37,045 bases of DNA from Psychrobacter immobilis (GCF_904846175.1 NZ_CAJGZM010000015.1:1-37045); one strand, 5' to 3'; positions 18,890 to 28,054 are shown, counted from the stretch's first letter. Notes: generated by a model from the letters alone, not told the origin. Made by a program: numbers and translations.

Positions 18890-19060
18890 AAGGCTCTCGC
18901 ATGTTTGGTTGAGCGCCATAAGCGTGGCGCATATTTACATATTGGCTGTTATGACGATGATTAAACGCCTGCCTAGTGGCAAACGTTCTTACATTATGAA
19001 TAAGCTTGTTTGTATAAACAGCTTTTAAAACTAATCTCTAAAACTATTCTTTTCTAAAAA

Positions 19061-20161
19061 TTATGCTTTAAAACCACGATGGACAGCGACGATACCAGCT
19101 GTCAAGTTATGATAATCACAATTTTCAAAGCCTGCTTGTTGCATCATTTGCTTCAGCGTCTGCTGATCAGGATGCATACGAATCGATTCCGCCAAGTATT
19201 GATAGCTTTCTGCATCATTAGCAATCAGCTTGCCCATAATTGGCAAAGCAGTAAACGAATACAAATCATAAGCTTTTGATAATGGCTCAAACACAGGTTT
19301 TGAGAATTCCAAAATTAATAAACGACCGCCTGGCTTTAGCACGCGGTACATAGATTTTAAAGCAGCATCTTTGTCCGTAACATTACGCAGACCAAAGCTG
19401 ATAGTTAGTAGATCAAAGCTATTATCATCAAATGGCGCTAATGTTTCAGCGTTTGCTAAGACAAAATCGACGTTGTTACAGCCAGCATTAATTAAGCGCT
19501 CACGACCAACTTCTAACATCGCCGCATTGATATCTGATAACACGACTTTACCGTTGCGACCAACTTCACGGCTGAATACTTTTGCCAAATCACCCGTACC
19601 ACCAGCGATATCAAGCACATGCTGACCGGCGCGTACACCTGATAAGCTAATCGCATAACGCTTCCATAAGCGATGAATACCAAATGACATTAAGTCATTC
19701 ATAATGTCGTATTTTTTGGCAACTGAGGTAAAGACATCAGCAACGCGCGCTTGTTTTTCCGCTTTGTTGACCGTCTTATAGCCAAAATGCGTTTCCTCAT
19801 TGCCATCGGTATCAGGCGTATGCGGATTATTGATGTCATCACGCTGGTTAAATAGCGTTTGCTTGGCAGTATGTGCTTGCGCAGAAGTAGGGTTGGCGCT
19901 GTTATTTATCGTGTTTGGCATAGTCGTTTGTTGACCTTGTGGGGTTCCAGTTGGTAAGTCTTGCACTTGAGTAAAGTCATTATTATTGTTATCGACTGCG
20001 GCGTTTGCATTAAGCGTCGCACTAGAGCCTTGGTCTTGACGCGCTTTTACTTGAGCAGTGATGTTTTGATTATTGGCGATACTATCTTTGATCAATTTAT
20101 CTTGCAAATGAGCATGAGAAGTAGCATGAGTTTCAGTATTGTTATTTGAATGATCTGTCAT
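19061..20161 (-). CDS. ubiE: UbiE, demethylmenaquinone/2-methoxy-benzoquinol methyltransferase, with long N-extension
   Basis: UbiE performs the SAM-dependent C-methylation in ubiquinone (and menaquinone) synthesis. The enzyme core begins near residue 123 ([14 protein letters not shown]) and shows [24 protein letters not shown] motif [47 protein letters not shown] and [11 protein letters not shown]. Ahead of it are about 121 residues rich in Asn, Gln, Thr and Asp with no predicted fold; E. coli UbiE is about 251 residues in all. AGGA seven bases before 20161 supports translation from the long start rather than an internal one. First gene of ubiE-ubiJ-ubiB (142-base gap to the first ATG of the ubiJ frame). 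Confidence 0.92.
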   Translation of the reverse strand: MTDHSNNNTETHATSHAHLQDKLIKDSIANNQNITAQVKARQDQGSSATLNANAAVDNNNNDFTQVQDLPTGTPQGQQTTMPNTINNSANPTSAQAHTAKQTLFNQRDDINNPHTPDTDGNEETHFGYKTVNKAEKQARVADVFTSVAKKYDIMNDLMSFGIHRLWKRYAISLSGVRAGQHVLDIAGGTGDLAKVFSREVGRNGKVVLSDINAAMLEVGRERLINAGCNNVDFVLANAETLAPFDDNSFDLLTISFGLRNVTDKDAALKSMYRVLKPGGRLLILEFSKPVFEPLSKAYDLYSFTALPIMGKLIANDAESYQYLAESIRMHPDQQTLKQMMQQAGFENCDYHNLTAGIVAVHRGFKA

Positions 20162-20264
20162 ACGATTATCCTATTATTGGTTTTTATAATGGCGTATTTG
20201 AGCGCTGTTTAAGCATCATTGAATCACTATACAGCGCCGCTAGCCATGGGCATTATTTACCCTA

Positions 20265-20987
20265 TCATACACCAAACGTTGTTGGCTTACCGCCATTATC
20301 ATTGTCATGAACCTGGTCATGAACTTCGTCAATAATCTCAAGCTCACGCTCACAAAACGGTTCAATAAAGCTGCTGACACTTTTTAGTGGTTTCATCGCT
20401 TTAAAGCCTGAATCGATAAAGTCGTAAAGCGGTTGGAAGTTATGGCGATAAGCCGTGCCTTTCGCGAGACCAAAGGCTTTTTTGAGCATAAACGAGTTCA
20501 AATCTTTATCGGTACGATAGCAGACCTCTTTTAGATTGTTAATCTGCACACGGCGCTCATTGGCCTCATCGACAGCGCGGTAAGCGGCGAGCATATTCTC
20601 TTCATTAATCGCTAAATCTTGAGCAACCAACCACTCGGCTAAATGTAAATCAAGCTCAATCGCCAAGATAGACGCTTGAATGCCCATGCTGCCCGCTTCT
20701 AAAGAAGCTTCTTTGGCAAGGCGCTCTAATTTTTTGGCTTTAGGAAGGATACGTCCTAATTGCTCTGCCAATACTTTAAATTCATCACCACCATATAGTT
20801 GCGTTAAAAAATAATCTGCCATCGGTTTGTTTTTTGGTTGTTCAAATAGCGTGCTATGGGTACGTTTGATACGCGCTTGTTGCCATGCTTGCACTTCTTT
20901 TAATTTGGTATTTAAGGCAGCATCTTCATGGTGTGGCAGCGCCCAAAAACGGTTTAAGTGCTGTTGTAAATTGGCTAAGGCAGACAT
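20265..20987 (-). CDS. Uncharacterised helical protein, FFLEELY-like
   Basis: I do not recognise a characterised function. The 240-residue product is mostly helical and charged, with no signal peptide, membrane segment or cysteine cluster. Near residue 60 it has DYFLTQLYGGDEF, which resembles the motif of an uncharacterised Acinetobacter/Psychrobacter family annotated as FFLEELY. That link is from memory and untested. The frame opens at 21020, but the start at 20987 has AGGA nine bases upstream and gives a plausible MSALANLQQHLN N-terminus. It sits upstream of ubiE on the same strand, with 103 bases between, so co-transcription with the ubiquinone genes is possible. Confidence 0.65.
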   Translation of the reverse strand: MSALANLQQHLNRFWALPHHEDAALNTKLKEVQAWQQARIKRTHSTLFEQPKNKPMADYFLTQLYGGDEFKVLAEQLGRILPKAKKLERLAKEASLEAGSMGIQASILAIELDLHLAEWLVAQDLAINEENMLAAYRAVDEANERRVQINNLKEVCYRTDKDLNSFMLKKAFGLAKGTAYRHNFQPLYDFIDSGFKAMKPLKSVSSFIEPFCERELEIIDEVHDQVHDNDNGGKPTTFGV

Positions 20988-21045
20988 GGCAGGTAATCCT
21001 ATAAAAAGTAAAAATGGCAATCAAATTGATGATAAAAGGGTTGAA

Positions 21046-21153
21046 ATGATACTAAATTCTTGTGCTTGTGGGCAGCTATTAAAGCATGCGCGCAAGATTT
21101 TGTTCACCTTAAAAGAAAATACCGCAGAATACAAATGCCAAACTGTTACATAG
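21046..21153 (+). CDS. Possible 35-residue CxCG microprotein
   Basis: This short frame lies in the 390-base gap between the helical protein and pap. AAAGGG is about six bases before the ATG. The product starts MILNSCACGQLLKHARK and ends EYKCQTVT. The CxCG near the N-terminus and a later cysteine recall half a zinc ribbon. There is no other support, and it may be a chance frame or the remnant of a longer zinc-ribbon gene. Confidence 0.25.
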   Translation: MILNSCACGQLLKHARKILFTLKENTAEYKCQTVT

Positions 21154-21381
21154 CAGGGTTATTTACTATATTTACTCAATGCTATGATTAACTGACATAG
21201 TGATTTAAGTGCGATAATCAGTGTTGTAAGCAATGTTATAAAAACCAAGCATTTATAAAATAGCTATGTAAATATGAATTTTTTATGCAAAGAAAATAGC
21301 GTATAAAAATCATAAACGAGAAATGTATAACATCGCATAAAAAACTATAAAACATTATCTAATAATAAAGCGAGTATGGAC

Positions 21382-23043
21382 ATGAGCAAAAAAAATAATA
21401 TGACTGAAGCAGACGCGCCAGAAGCGGTAAGTGACCAATTTAGTGAGCAAGTCGTCGAGCAGCGTTTAATACCCAATCCGTTAAATATCTTTTCTATGGA
21501 CAAAGATGCATTGCGATTGGCATTAGTCACTGCCCAATTTGCCTTGCGAGCCACGCGGCAGCAAACATCGCCGACCACCAATAAACCAACCGGGCTATTG
21601 GTGCTGGTCAACGGAATGGAGCAGGCGGGCAAGGGCACAGCGGTCACTCAGCTGCGGCAATGGGTGGACCCGCGCTTACTCAAAGTTGAAGCAACGATTG
21701 GTGATTGTCCTTTAGAGCATCAGCCGATTTGGCAAGCGCATACCAAGGCGCTGCCGCGTCATGGCGATGTGATGGTGTATTTTGGCAACTGGTATGCCGA
21801 TTTGCTTTATAACGTCATGCGTATGGCAACGCTAGATGATGAAGATAGTGAGCCTAAAGAAAGTGGGGATAAGAATAATAAGAAGCTAAAAAATAAAGCG
21901 TTGCCTATTGCCCAATGGCAAGACTATTTGCAGAAAGAACTGACTAAGCTACAAGCCTTTGAGCAAGACCTTGCTGCTAATCAAACCAAGCTGCTTAAAT
22001 GCTGGTTTCATGTCGATATCGAAACCTTACAGGCGCGTCTCAACGACAATGAATCTGATCCAGAGTTTTTATATCAAATTGATTGGAAAAGCAAAAAGGT
22101 CGTCGACACTTTTAATAAGGTTGCAACGGCTTTATTACGCCAACAGGATGACTGGATTATTATCAACGGTGAGGATAAATCACAAGCGGCTACCCATTTC
22201 TGTCATGAAGTATTGCAGGCCATGCAAACAGCACTAGCAAGCAGTAAAGCAGCAAGCAGTAAAGCAGGAATTAAGAATATAAAAAAGGTAGCAAAATTTG
22301 AGCCTGTAAAAATACCTAAAACTTTGATAAATATTGACGATACTGAGATAGATAAGTCTGACTATCATGAAGCACTTGCCGAAAAACAAGCACGCCTTGC
22401 TGAATTGCTGCGTGCGCGCAAAGGTCGGCATGTGGTCTTTGCCTTTGAAGGGATGGATGCAGCAGGCAAAGGCGGGGCTATCAAAAGACTGGTTGCGCCA
22501 CTCGATCCACGCGAGTATCAGATTTATAATATCGGCGCACCCATGCTGTATGAATTACAGCATCCATATTTATGGCGTTTTTGGACCAAACTGCCCAATG
22601 AGCAAACCGATCGTATCAGCCGTATTGCTATCTTTGATCGTACTTGGTACGGAAGGGTATTGGTCGAACGTATCGAGGGCTTTGCGACTGATGCAGAATG
22701 GCAGCGCGCTTATACTGAAATCAATCGTTTTGAGGCAGATTTAGTAGACGCTGGCACCATAGTCATCAAATATTGGCTCGCTATTGATAAAAAAGAGCAG
22801 CTCAAACGCTTTGAGGCGCGTGAAGAGACGCCGCATAAGCAATTTAAGCTGACCGATGATGATTGGCGCAATCGTGATAAATGGTCAGATTATGTGCAAT
22901 CGGCGGCTGATATGCTGGCACGCACTCATACAGACGATGCCCCTTGGTGTGTTATTACGACCAATGGAAAGCAGCAAGCGCGTTTGGATGTGTTGGACCA
23001 TGCGATTCAGCAGCTATCTTCCGCACTATCTAAGAGTGAGTAG
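21382..23043 (+). CDS. pap: Polyphosphate:AMP phosphotransferase (two PPK2 domains)
   Basis: Pap transfers phosphate from polyphosphate to AMP, making ADP, and so draws on stored polyphosphate; the enzyme was studied in Acinetobacter johnsonii. Two PPK2 kinase domains lie in tandem. The first has LLVLVNGMEQAGKG (about 73-87); the second has VVFAFEGMDAAGKGG (about 353-367), followed by PLDPREYQIYNIGAP and the lid/catalytic segment IAIFDRTWYGRVLVERIEGF. The second copy keeps the conserved features best and is probably the catalytic one. A Lys/Ser/Ala-rich linker (about 285-320) joins them. At over 550 residues it is longer than the roughly 475 I recall for Acinetobacter Pap. Start at the second ATG for ribosome-site spacing; 21376 is the alternative. 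Confidence 0.88.
   Translation: MSKKNNMTEADAPEAVSDQFSEQVVEQRLIPNPLNIFSMDKDALRLALVTAQFALRATRQQTSPTTNKPTGLLVLVNGMEQAGKGTAVTQLRQWVDPRLLKVEATIGDCPLEHQPIWQAHTKALPRHGDVMVYFGNWYADLLYNVMRMATLDDEDSEPKESGDKNNKKLKNKALPIAQWQDYLQKELTKLQAFEQDLAANQTKLLKCWFHVDIETLQARLNDNESDPEFLYQIDWKSKKVVDTFNKVATALLRQQDDWIIINGEDKSQAATHFCHEVLQAMQTALASSKAASSKAGIKNIKKVAKFEPVKIPKTLINIDDTEIDKSDYHEALAEKQARLAELLRARKGRHVVFAFEGMDAAGKGGAIKRLVAPLDPREYQIYNIGAPMLYELQHPYLWRFWTKLPNEQTDRISRIAIFDRTWYGRVLVERIEGFATDAEWQRAYTEINRFEADLVDAGTIVIKYWLAIDKKEQLKRFEAREETPHKQFKLTDDDWRNRDKWSDYVQSAADMLARTHTDDAPWCVITTNGKQQARLDVLDHAIQQLSSALSKSE
22237..22266 (+). repeat. 15-bp tandem repeat in the pap linker
   Basis: The unit GCAAGCAGTAAAGCA occurs twice in succession, encoding ASSKA twice in the inter-domain linker. 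It is a recent in-frame duplication that should leave both kinase domains unaffected. Confidence 0.8.
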
Positions 23044-23666
23044 CGTGTCGATTGCTATTGTCACCAAAGTAGGCACAATTGTTCCTACTAATAAATCGCT
23101 ACGGTGGTTTTTTGACCCAGAGAATCTATGAAATGTAACAACAATTTTTCACTAAATTTATCGCTTTTCTAAGCTAAATATTTACAGTTACAAATCTCGC
23201 AATATCATCATGCATTATGTGTCTATATTTAATATAATAGGCGCGTAATGACTTCTACTTTTTACTGAAAAAGCGGAATCATCGGATAGGGCATTTTTAT
23301 ATAAACGCCTTAATCATTAGCAACAAATTTTTCATCACCAACGCTATCACTATAAAACCTAAGCCGCAAGCTGCTGTAATCGGACGATTTGGCAATACTA
23401 CTTGCGGCTTTATGGCATTTTATGTGATGGGTTTTTTACCTCATGTTTTTATCATGGGTGATATATCAACAAGATATGACAGGCCAATGATTCAAACCAG
23501 TGTTTTAAAATAGTATTTCAATAAACAAGTTCAAAAAACAGTGTTTCAAAAACACGTTGCGTACACGCTATCATAATGTTGGGTGGTGAAAAAAACATCA
23601 TCCCTAGCGCCGCAATGTCATCAATCACCTATAATTTCAATCAGCTTACGCAGGACGTATCAACGT
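23044..23666. other. Long intergenic region, pap to pit, with a 10-bp hairpin
   Basis: No convincing gene is present. A perfect inverted repeat AAGCCGCAAG (23361-23370) / CTTGCGGCTT (23401-23410) encloses 30 bases. It lacks a strong T-tail, so it may be an mRNA leader structure or an operator rather than a terminator. A near-repeat of CAGTGTTT is seen around 23499 and 23539. I could not identify a Pho box. Confidence 0.5.
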
Positions 23667-25274
23667 ATGGGTATTAGCAGCAGTTCTACAGGACCAACCA
23701 AAGCAGTCGGTTCTATGAGAATCAATCTATTTTTTGCCATTTTACTGATTGCGATGACCGCTTACTTTTTGTGGTGGGGTCTAGATTACACCATGCATCA
23801 GCAGACGACGCTATTTATCGTAGCGACGGCTTTTGGTGTGTTTATGGCATTCAACATCGGTGGTAATGACGTCGCCAACTCCTTTGGTACCTCAGTGGGT
23901 GCAGGGACGTTGACGATTCCGCAAGCCTTGGGTATTGCGGCCATATTTGAAGTATCGGGCGCGGTGCTAGCAGGCGGTGAGGTTACCGATACCATTCGTA
24001 GCGGCATCGTTGATTTAGATGGTCTATCGGTATCGCCCAACCAGTTTATTTATGTCATGCTTTCAGCGCTTATCGCTGCTGCGTTTTGGTTATTGTTTGC
24101 GACCAAAAAAGGTCTGCCAGTTTCGACCACTCACGCCATTATCGGCGGTGTCGTTGGTAGCTCTGTAGTATTGGGTATCACCTTAGGTGGTACTGAAATG
24201 GCGCTATCGACGGTAAATTGGGGTACGATTGGCACGATTGCTATCTCTTGGGTTATATCACCGCTACTCGGTGGCTTATTTTCCTACCTTTTATATGGTC
24301 AGATTAAGAAAAATATCATTGAATATAACGATAGAACCGAGGCACACATTGCGACCCTAAAAGGTGATAAAAAAACGCTAAAGCAAAATCACAAAGATTA
24401 TCTGGATAGTCTGACCGAATCAGAACAACTGGCTTATACCTCAGCGATGTTACGTGATCAAGAAATTTATAAAGATGATGATTGTGATGTTGAAGATTTA
24501 GAAACCGACTATTACAAACAGCTTTATGAAATTGAAAATGAGCGCAGCAACCTCGATACCTTAAAGGCATTAAAGCAATGGGTACCTATCATTGCGGCTG
24601 CAGGCGGCGCGGTCATGGCTTCTTTGGTCATCTTTAAAGGTCTGAAGAATGTCAATAATGGTATGACGACGCTGCAAGGCTTCTTAATCATGGGCATGAT
24701 CGCGGCGCTGGTTTGGCTTGCGACCTATATCTATACCAAGAGTATCCGCGGTAAGCATAAAGAAGATTTGACCAAAGCCACCTTTATTATGTTTAGCTGG
24801 ATGCAAGTCTTTACCGCCTCTGCTTTTGCCTTTAGTCATGGCTCAAACGATATTGCTAATGCTGTCGGTCCTTTTGCGGCGATTATGGACGTTATCCGTA
24901 CCAATAGTATTGCTACCGAAGCGGCAGTACCGCCCGCGGTGATGCTGACCTTTGGTGTGGCGTTGATCGTTGGTCTTTGGTTCATCGGTAAAGAAGTCAT
25001 TCAAACCGTCGGTACCAATTTGGCAAAAATGCATCCGGCTTCTGGCTTCTCAGCGGAATTGGCTGCTGCTGCTGTGGTTATGGGCGCTTCGACCATGGGT
25101 CTGCCAGTATCGAGTACGCATACCTTGGTCGGCGCAGTACTTGGCATCGGTATTGTCAATAGAGATACCAATTGGGCACTGATGAAACCTATCGGTTTGG
25201 CATGGATAATTACTCTTCCTGCAGCAGCGGCAATGTCTGCAATCAGTTATATTATTTTGGTCAATATCTTTTAA
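23667..25274 (+). CDS. pit: PiT-family inorganic phosphate transporter
   Basis: This is a low-affinity phosphate permease driven by protons or sodium in the inner membrane. The two halves carry the duplicated PiT signatures: GGNDVANSFGTSVGAG with GLPVSTTHAIIGGVVG in the first, and SHGSNDIANAVGPFAAI with GLPVSSTHTLVGAVLG in the second. About ten to twelve hydrophobic helices are present. A charged cytoplasmic loop of about 90 residues (rich in Lys, Asp and Glu) separates the halves. The frame opens at 23583, but I choose 23667 because AGGA lies 11 bases upstream and the earlier residues look untranslated; 23715 would start right at the first helix. It sits next to pap, which matches phosphate storage and uptake. 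Confidence 0.9.
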   Translation: MGISSSSTGPTKAVGSMRINLFFAILLIAMTAYFLWWGLDYTMHQQTTLFIVATAFGVFMAFNIGGNDVANSFGTSVGAGTLTIPQALGIAAIFEVSGAVLAGGEVTDTIRSGIVDLDGLSVSPNQFIYVMLSALIAAAFWLLFATKKGLPVSTTHAIIGGVVGSSVVLGITLGGTEMALSTVNWGTIGTIAISWVISPLLGGLFSYLLYGQIKKNIIEYNDRTEAHIATLKGDKKTLKQNHKDYLDSLTESEQLAYTSAMLRDQEIYKDDDCDVEDLETDYYKQLYEIENERSNLDTLKALKQWVPIIAAAGGAVMASLVIFKGLKNVNNGMTTLQGFLIMGMIAALVWLATYIYTKSIRGKHKEDLTKATFIMFSWMQVFTASAFAFSHGSNDIANAVGPFAAIMDVIRTNSIATEAAVPPAVMLTFGVALIVGLWFIGKEVIQTVGTNLAKMHPASGFSAELAAAAVVMGASTMGLPVSSTHTLVGAVLGIGIVNRDTNWALMKPIGLAWIITLPAAAAMSAISYIILVNIF

Positions 25275-25340
25275 AACGTATGCTTATTAAGGTTTTTACT
25301 TAAGTCTTATTTAAAGTTATTTATAAGCACGTTTCAAATA

Positions 25341-25380
25341 AAAAACGCTTATCAGCCTTATGCCGATAAGCGTTTTTTTA
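25341..25380. terminator. Bidirectional terminator between pit and the aminotransferase
   Basis: AAAAACGCTTATC (25341-25353) pairs with GATAAGCGTTTTT (25365-25377) around an 11-base loop, with A's and T's outside. The flanking genes converge here, so it should serve both. Confidence 0.88.
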
Positions 25381-25394
25381 TGATTTTTGAATTT

Positions 25395-27062
25395 TTATTC
25401 AGTACCAAACTGCTTACGTTTTTTGGCAAAAAAGCGGTCCAATCTATCCATGGCATCTTCTAAATCGTGTAGATTAGGCAAAAAAACCAAACGGAAATGG
25501 TCGGGTGCATCCCAGTTAAAGCCCGTGCCTTGTACCAGTAAGACGTTTTCTTCGACCAATAAATCCATCATAAACGCCATATCATCTTCGATAGGGTAAA
25601 CGGCAGGATCCATTTTTGGGAAGCAATAAAACGCCCCTTGTGGCATCGTGCAAGAAATACCTTTAATCGCATTGAGGCGTGAGACCGCCATTTCGCGCTG
25701 CTTATAGAGACGGCCTTTTTTAGAGGTCAAATCCTTCATGCTTTGATAGCCGCCCATCGCCGTCTGAATCGCATATTGCCCTTGGACGTTTGAACATAGA
25801 CGCATAGATGCCAACATATCTAAGCCTTCGATAAAGTCAGCAGCATGGTGTTTTTTACCAGAAACCATCATCCAGCCGGCACGGAAACCGGCGATACGGT
25901 GCGACTTTGATAAACCATTGTAAGACAGCACAAGTACATCATCAGTCAAGGTGCTCATCGGCGTATGCTCCATATCATCATAGAGAATACGGTCGTAAAT
26001 CTCATCGGCCATGATGATTAAATCGTGCTCTTTTGCCACTTCGATAATCTGCAGCAGCAATTCATCACTATACAGCGCACCGGTTGGATTATTGGGGTTA
26101 ATAACCACGATGCCTTTGGTTTTAGGGGTAATTTTAGATTTGATGTCTTCGATATCAGGATGCCAATTGTCGTCTTCATTACAGCGATAATGTACCGCGG
26201 TACCGCCTGCTAAGTTGGCCGCTGCCGTCCAAAGCGGATAATCAGGCATTGGCACAAGGACTTCGTCACCATCATTCATGAGCGCCTGCATGGTCATAAC
26301 AATCAGCTCAGAGACGCCATTACCCAAATACACGTCGCGTACATCAACAGCAGATAGCAGGCCTTTTGATTGATAATATTGCAAGACTGCTTTACGAGCG
26401 GCAAAAATACCTTGTGAGTCTGAATAACCCGTCGCTTCTGGCAGGTTCATCGCCACATCACGCAAAATCTCATGCGGTGCTTCAAGACCGAAAGGGGCAG
26501 GGTTACCAATATTAAGCTTTAAAATACGTTTACCTTCGGCTTCCATTTTATTCGCCGTTTGCAGCAGAGGACCGCGAATATCGTAGCAAACGTTTTGTAA
26601 TTTATCGGATTTTTTTATTGTGTTCATAGAGTGACCACTCATAGGGTTGTTTTGTGAATGTGGCGCTGCTTGATTTTTTATTGGTTGAGCGGCGTTAACT
26701 TGTTTGCTAGATACTGCATTTTTATTACGAGCATTTATGCTTTGAGTTGAATCTGGGTTGCTAGTAATGTTGCTCTCGATGTCGATGTTGATATCAATAT
26801 TAGCTTCATGTTGCAGCTCACCACGCAATAGATAGCCTTCGCTACAACCTAAGAGTCGTGCAAGAGTAGGTAGCTTCGATGATACGATGCCATTGGTTCC
26901 GCGCTCCCAGTTAGAAATAGCCCCGCGACTGACCTTTGCGCCTGCTGCGGTCATCGCTTGCGCCAATTGCTCGGCAGTCATGCCCTTATCGCGGCGCAAT
27001 TGTACTAATCGTTCGGCTTGCGTGCCTTTACTAGCTTGTGACTCTTTGCTGTCAGCCATCAT
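25395..27062 (-). CDS. alaA: XRE DNA-binding domain fused to alanine aminotransferase (AlaA-like)
   Basis: Residues about 16-78 form an XRE helix-turn-helix (LVQLRRDKGMTAEQLAQAM, then SRGAISNWERG, then LPTLARLLGCSEGYLLRG). A disordered Asn/Ile/Ser-rich linker (about 80-150) leads to a full class I aminotransferase (about 155-555). The latter closely follows E. coli AlaA: LQNVCYDIRGP, LKLNIGNPAPFGLEAP, YLGNGVSELIVMTMQAL, NPNNPTGALYS, MADEIYDRILYDD, PLP-lysine K386 in SYNGLSKSHRIAGFR, LLVQGTGFNWDAPDHFR. The enzyme part should transaminate pyruvate with glutamate to alanine; the DNA-binding part suggests it also regulates. E. coli AlaA is about 405 residues and lacks the HTH. AAGG precedes the start. 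TGCAA-N7-TTGCA palindromes over its promoter are candidate self-operators. Confidence 0.88.
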   Translation of the reverse strand: MMADSKESQASKGTQAERLVQLRRDKGMTAEQLAQAMTAAGAKVSRGAISNWERGTNGIVSSKLPTLARLLGCSEGYLLRGELQHEANIDINIDIESNITSNPDSTQSINARNKNAVSSKQVNAAQPIKNQAAPHSQNNPMSGHSMNTIKKSDKLQNVCYDIRGPLLQTANKMEAEGKRILKLNIGNPAPFGLEAPHEILRDVAMNLPEATGYSDSQGIFAARKAVLQYYQSKGLLSAVDVRDVYLGNGVSELIVMTMQALMNDGDEVLVPMPDYPLWTAAANLAGGTAVHYRCNEDDNWHPDIEDIKSKITPKTKGIVVINPNNPTGALYSDELLLQIIEVAKEHDLIIMADEIYDRILYDDMEHTPMSTLTDDVLVLSYNGLSKSHRIAGFRAGWMMVSGKKHHAADFIEGLDMLASMRLCSNVQGQYAIQTAMGGYQSMKDLTSKKGRLYKQREMAVSRLNAIKGISCTMPQGAFYCFPKMDPAVYPIEDDMAFMMDLLVEENVLLVQGTGFNWDAPDHFRLVFLPNLHDLEDAMDRLDRFFAKKRKQFGTE

Positions 27063-27143
27063 TATTTATACCTTTTATTAACCAATCAATGCGTTTGTAA
27101 TAGCAGACGACTAATAGAGTGATTAGCCATAAACCATTACTAA

Positions 27144-27241
27144 TGCAAGATATTATTGCAAATAACCTTATAATGCAAGTATTAGGATGGATATCAACAA
27201 ATTAGTTTTTAATTTATAGAAAAATGCAAGAATAACTTGCA
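27144..27241 (-). promoter_or_regulatory. Promoter and palindromic operators of the HTH-aminotransferase gene
   Basis: On the minus strand, TTGCAT (27178-27173), a 17-base spacer and TAATAT (27155-27150) form a plausible sigma70 promoter. The -10 lies inside a palindrome TGCAA-N7-TTGCA (27144-27160). A half-site TGCAAG (27174-27179) overlaps the -35. A second full palindrome of identical geometry lies upstream (27225-27241; in fact TGCAAG-N5-CTTGCA). The architecture suggests repression by a dimeric HTH protein, most simply the gene's own product. The sites are seen directly; the regulator is inferred. Confidence 0.6.
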
Positions 27242-27472
27242 AAGACAACTCTAATCAGTCTTTTAGCTATCTTTCTTGATGATTAAGTAAGCAGGTATAG
27301 AAACCCAATAAAATTACAACTTTACTTATTTAATCGGCAAAATAATTTGTTATATTTTACTTCTCTATCTCTTATTCAGTTTCTCAAAACCTTAGGCTTT
27401 CAGCTGGTAGATTGAGCAGTTTTATAATAATGACCTTGAATAGTCAGCCGATAAGCAGCAGATAAAGATCAT

Positions 27473-27488
27473 CGTTTTTATAAAAACG
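27473..27488. repeat. 16-bp perfect palindrome upstream of msrB
   Basis: CGTTTTTATAAAAACG is a perfect palindrome 82 bases before the msrB start. It could be an operator or a small hairpin. The rest of 27242-27570 holds no visible gene. Confidence 0.55.
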
Positions 27489-27570
27489 AACGATAAATTT
27501 TTGCTATTAGATGACGTAAAACAAATGAGATAACCAATCATTTCATCCAAACATTCCATAAGGATATACG

Positions 27571-27996
27571 ATGCAAGACAACCAATTAAGCAAAGAAGAA
27601 ATCAGCCAGTTGACCGAAGCGGACTGGAAAGAGCGCTTGAGTGCCGATGAGTATCATGTGATGCGTGAGAAGGGCACAGAGCGTCCATTTACTGGCGTCT
27701 ATAATGATATCAATGATAAAGGTATCTATCGCTGTAAAGGCTGCGGTGCAAGCTTGTTTGAGTCGGACAGTAAGTTTGACGCAGGTTGCGGCTGGCCAAG
27801 CTTCGACCAAGGTATCGATAATGGTGCCATCGATGAGCATGTTGATGACTCGTTGGGCATGCGCCGTACCGAAGTAACGTGCAGCAATTGCGGCGCGCAT
27901 TTGGGTCACGTATTTCCTGATGGACCTCGTGAGACTACTGGCATGCGCTACTGCATCAACTCTTTATCTATTGATTTGGATAAAACTGAAGAATAA
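27571..27996 (+). CDS. msrB: Peptide-methionine (R)-S-oxide reductase
   Basis: MsrB reduces the R-epimer of methionine sulfoxide in oxidised proteins, with electrons from thioredoxin. The four structural zinc cysteines are C55 and C58 (CKGC) and C104 and C107 (CSNC); the catalytic cysteine is C128 in [18 protein letters not shown] (C73 region) and [10 protein letters not shown] are further MsrB signatures. At 141 residues it is a stand-alone MsrB, not a fusion with MsrA. The start follows AAGGATATACG. A terminator and then a glutathione-peroxidase gene follow on the same strand, giving an oxidative-repair neighbourhood. Confidence 0.95.
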   Translation: MQDNQLSKEEISQLTEADWKERLSADEYHVMREKGTERPFTGVYNDINDKGIYRCKGCGASLFESDSKFDAGCGWPSFDQGIDNGAIDEHVDDSLGMRRTEVTCSNCGAHLGHVFPDGPRETTGMRYCINSLSIDLDKTEE

Positions 27997-28054
27997 ATGT
28001 CAATATAGTCAGTAGTTTGGCTAAAATCAGTATTTTAGTTAAAGTTAGACTGAG

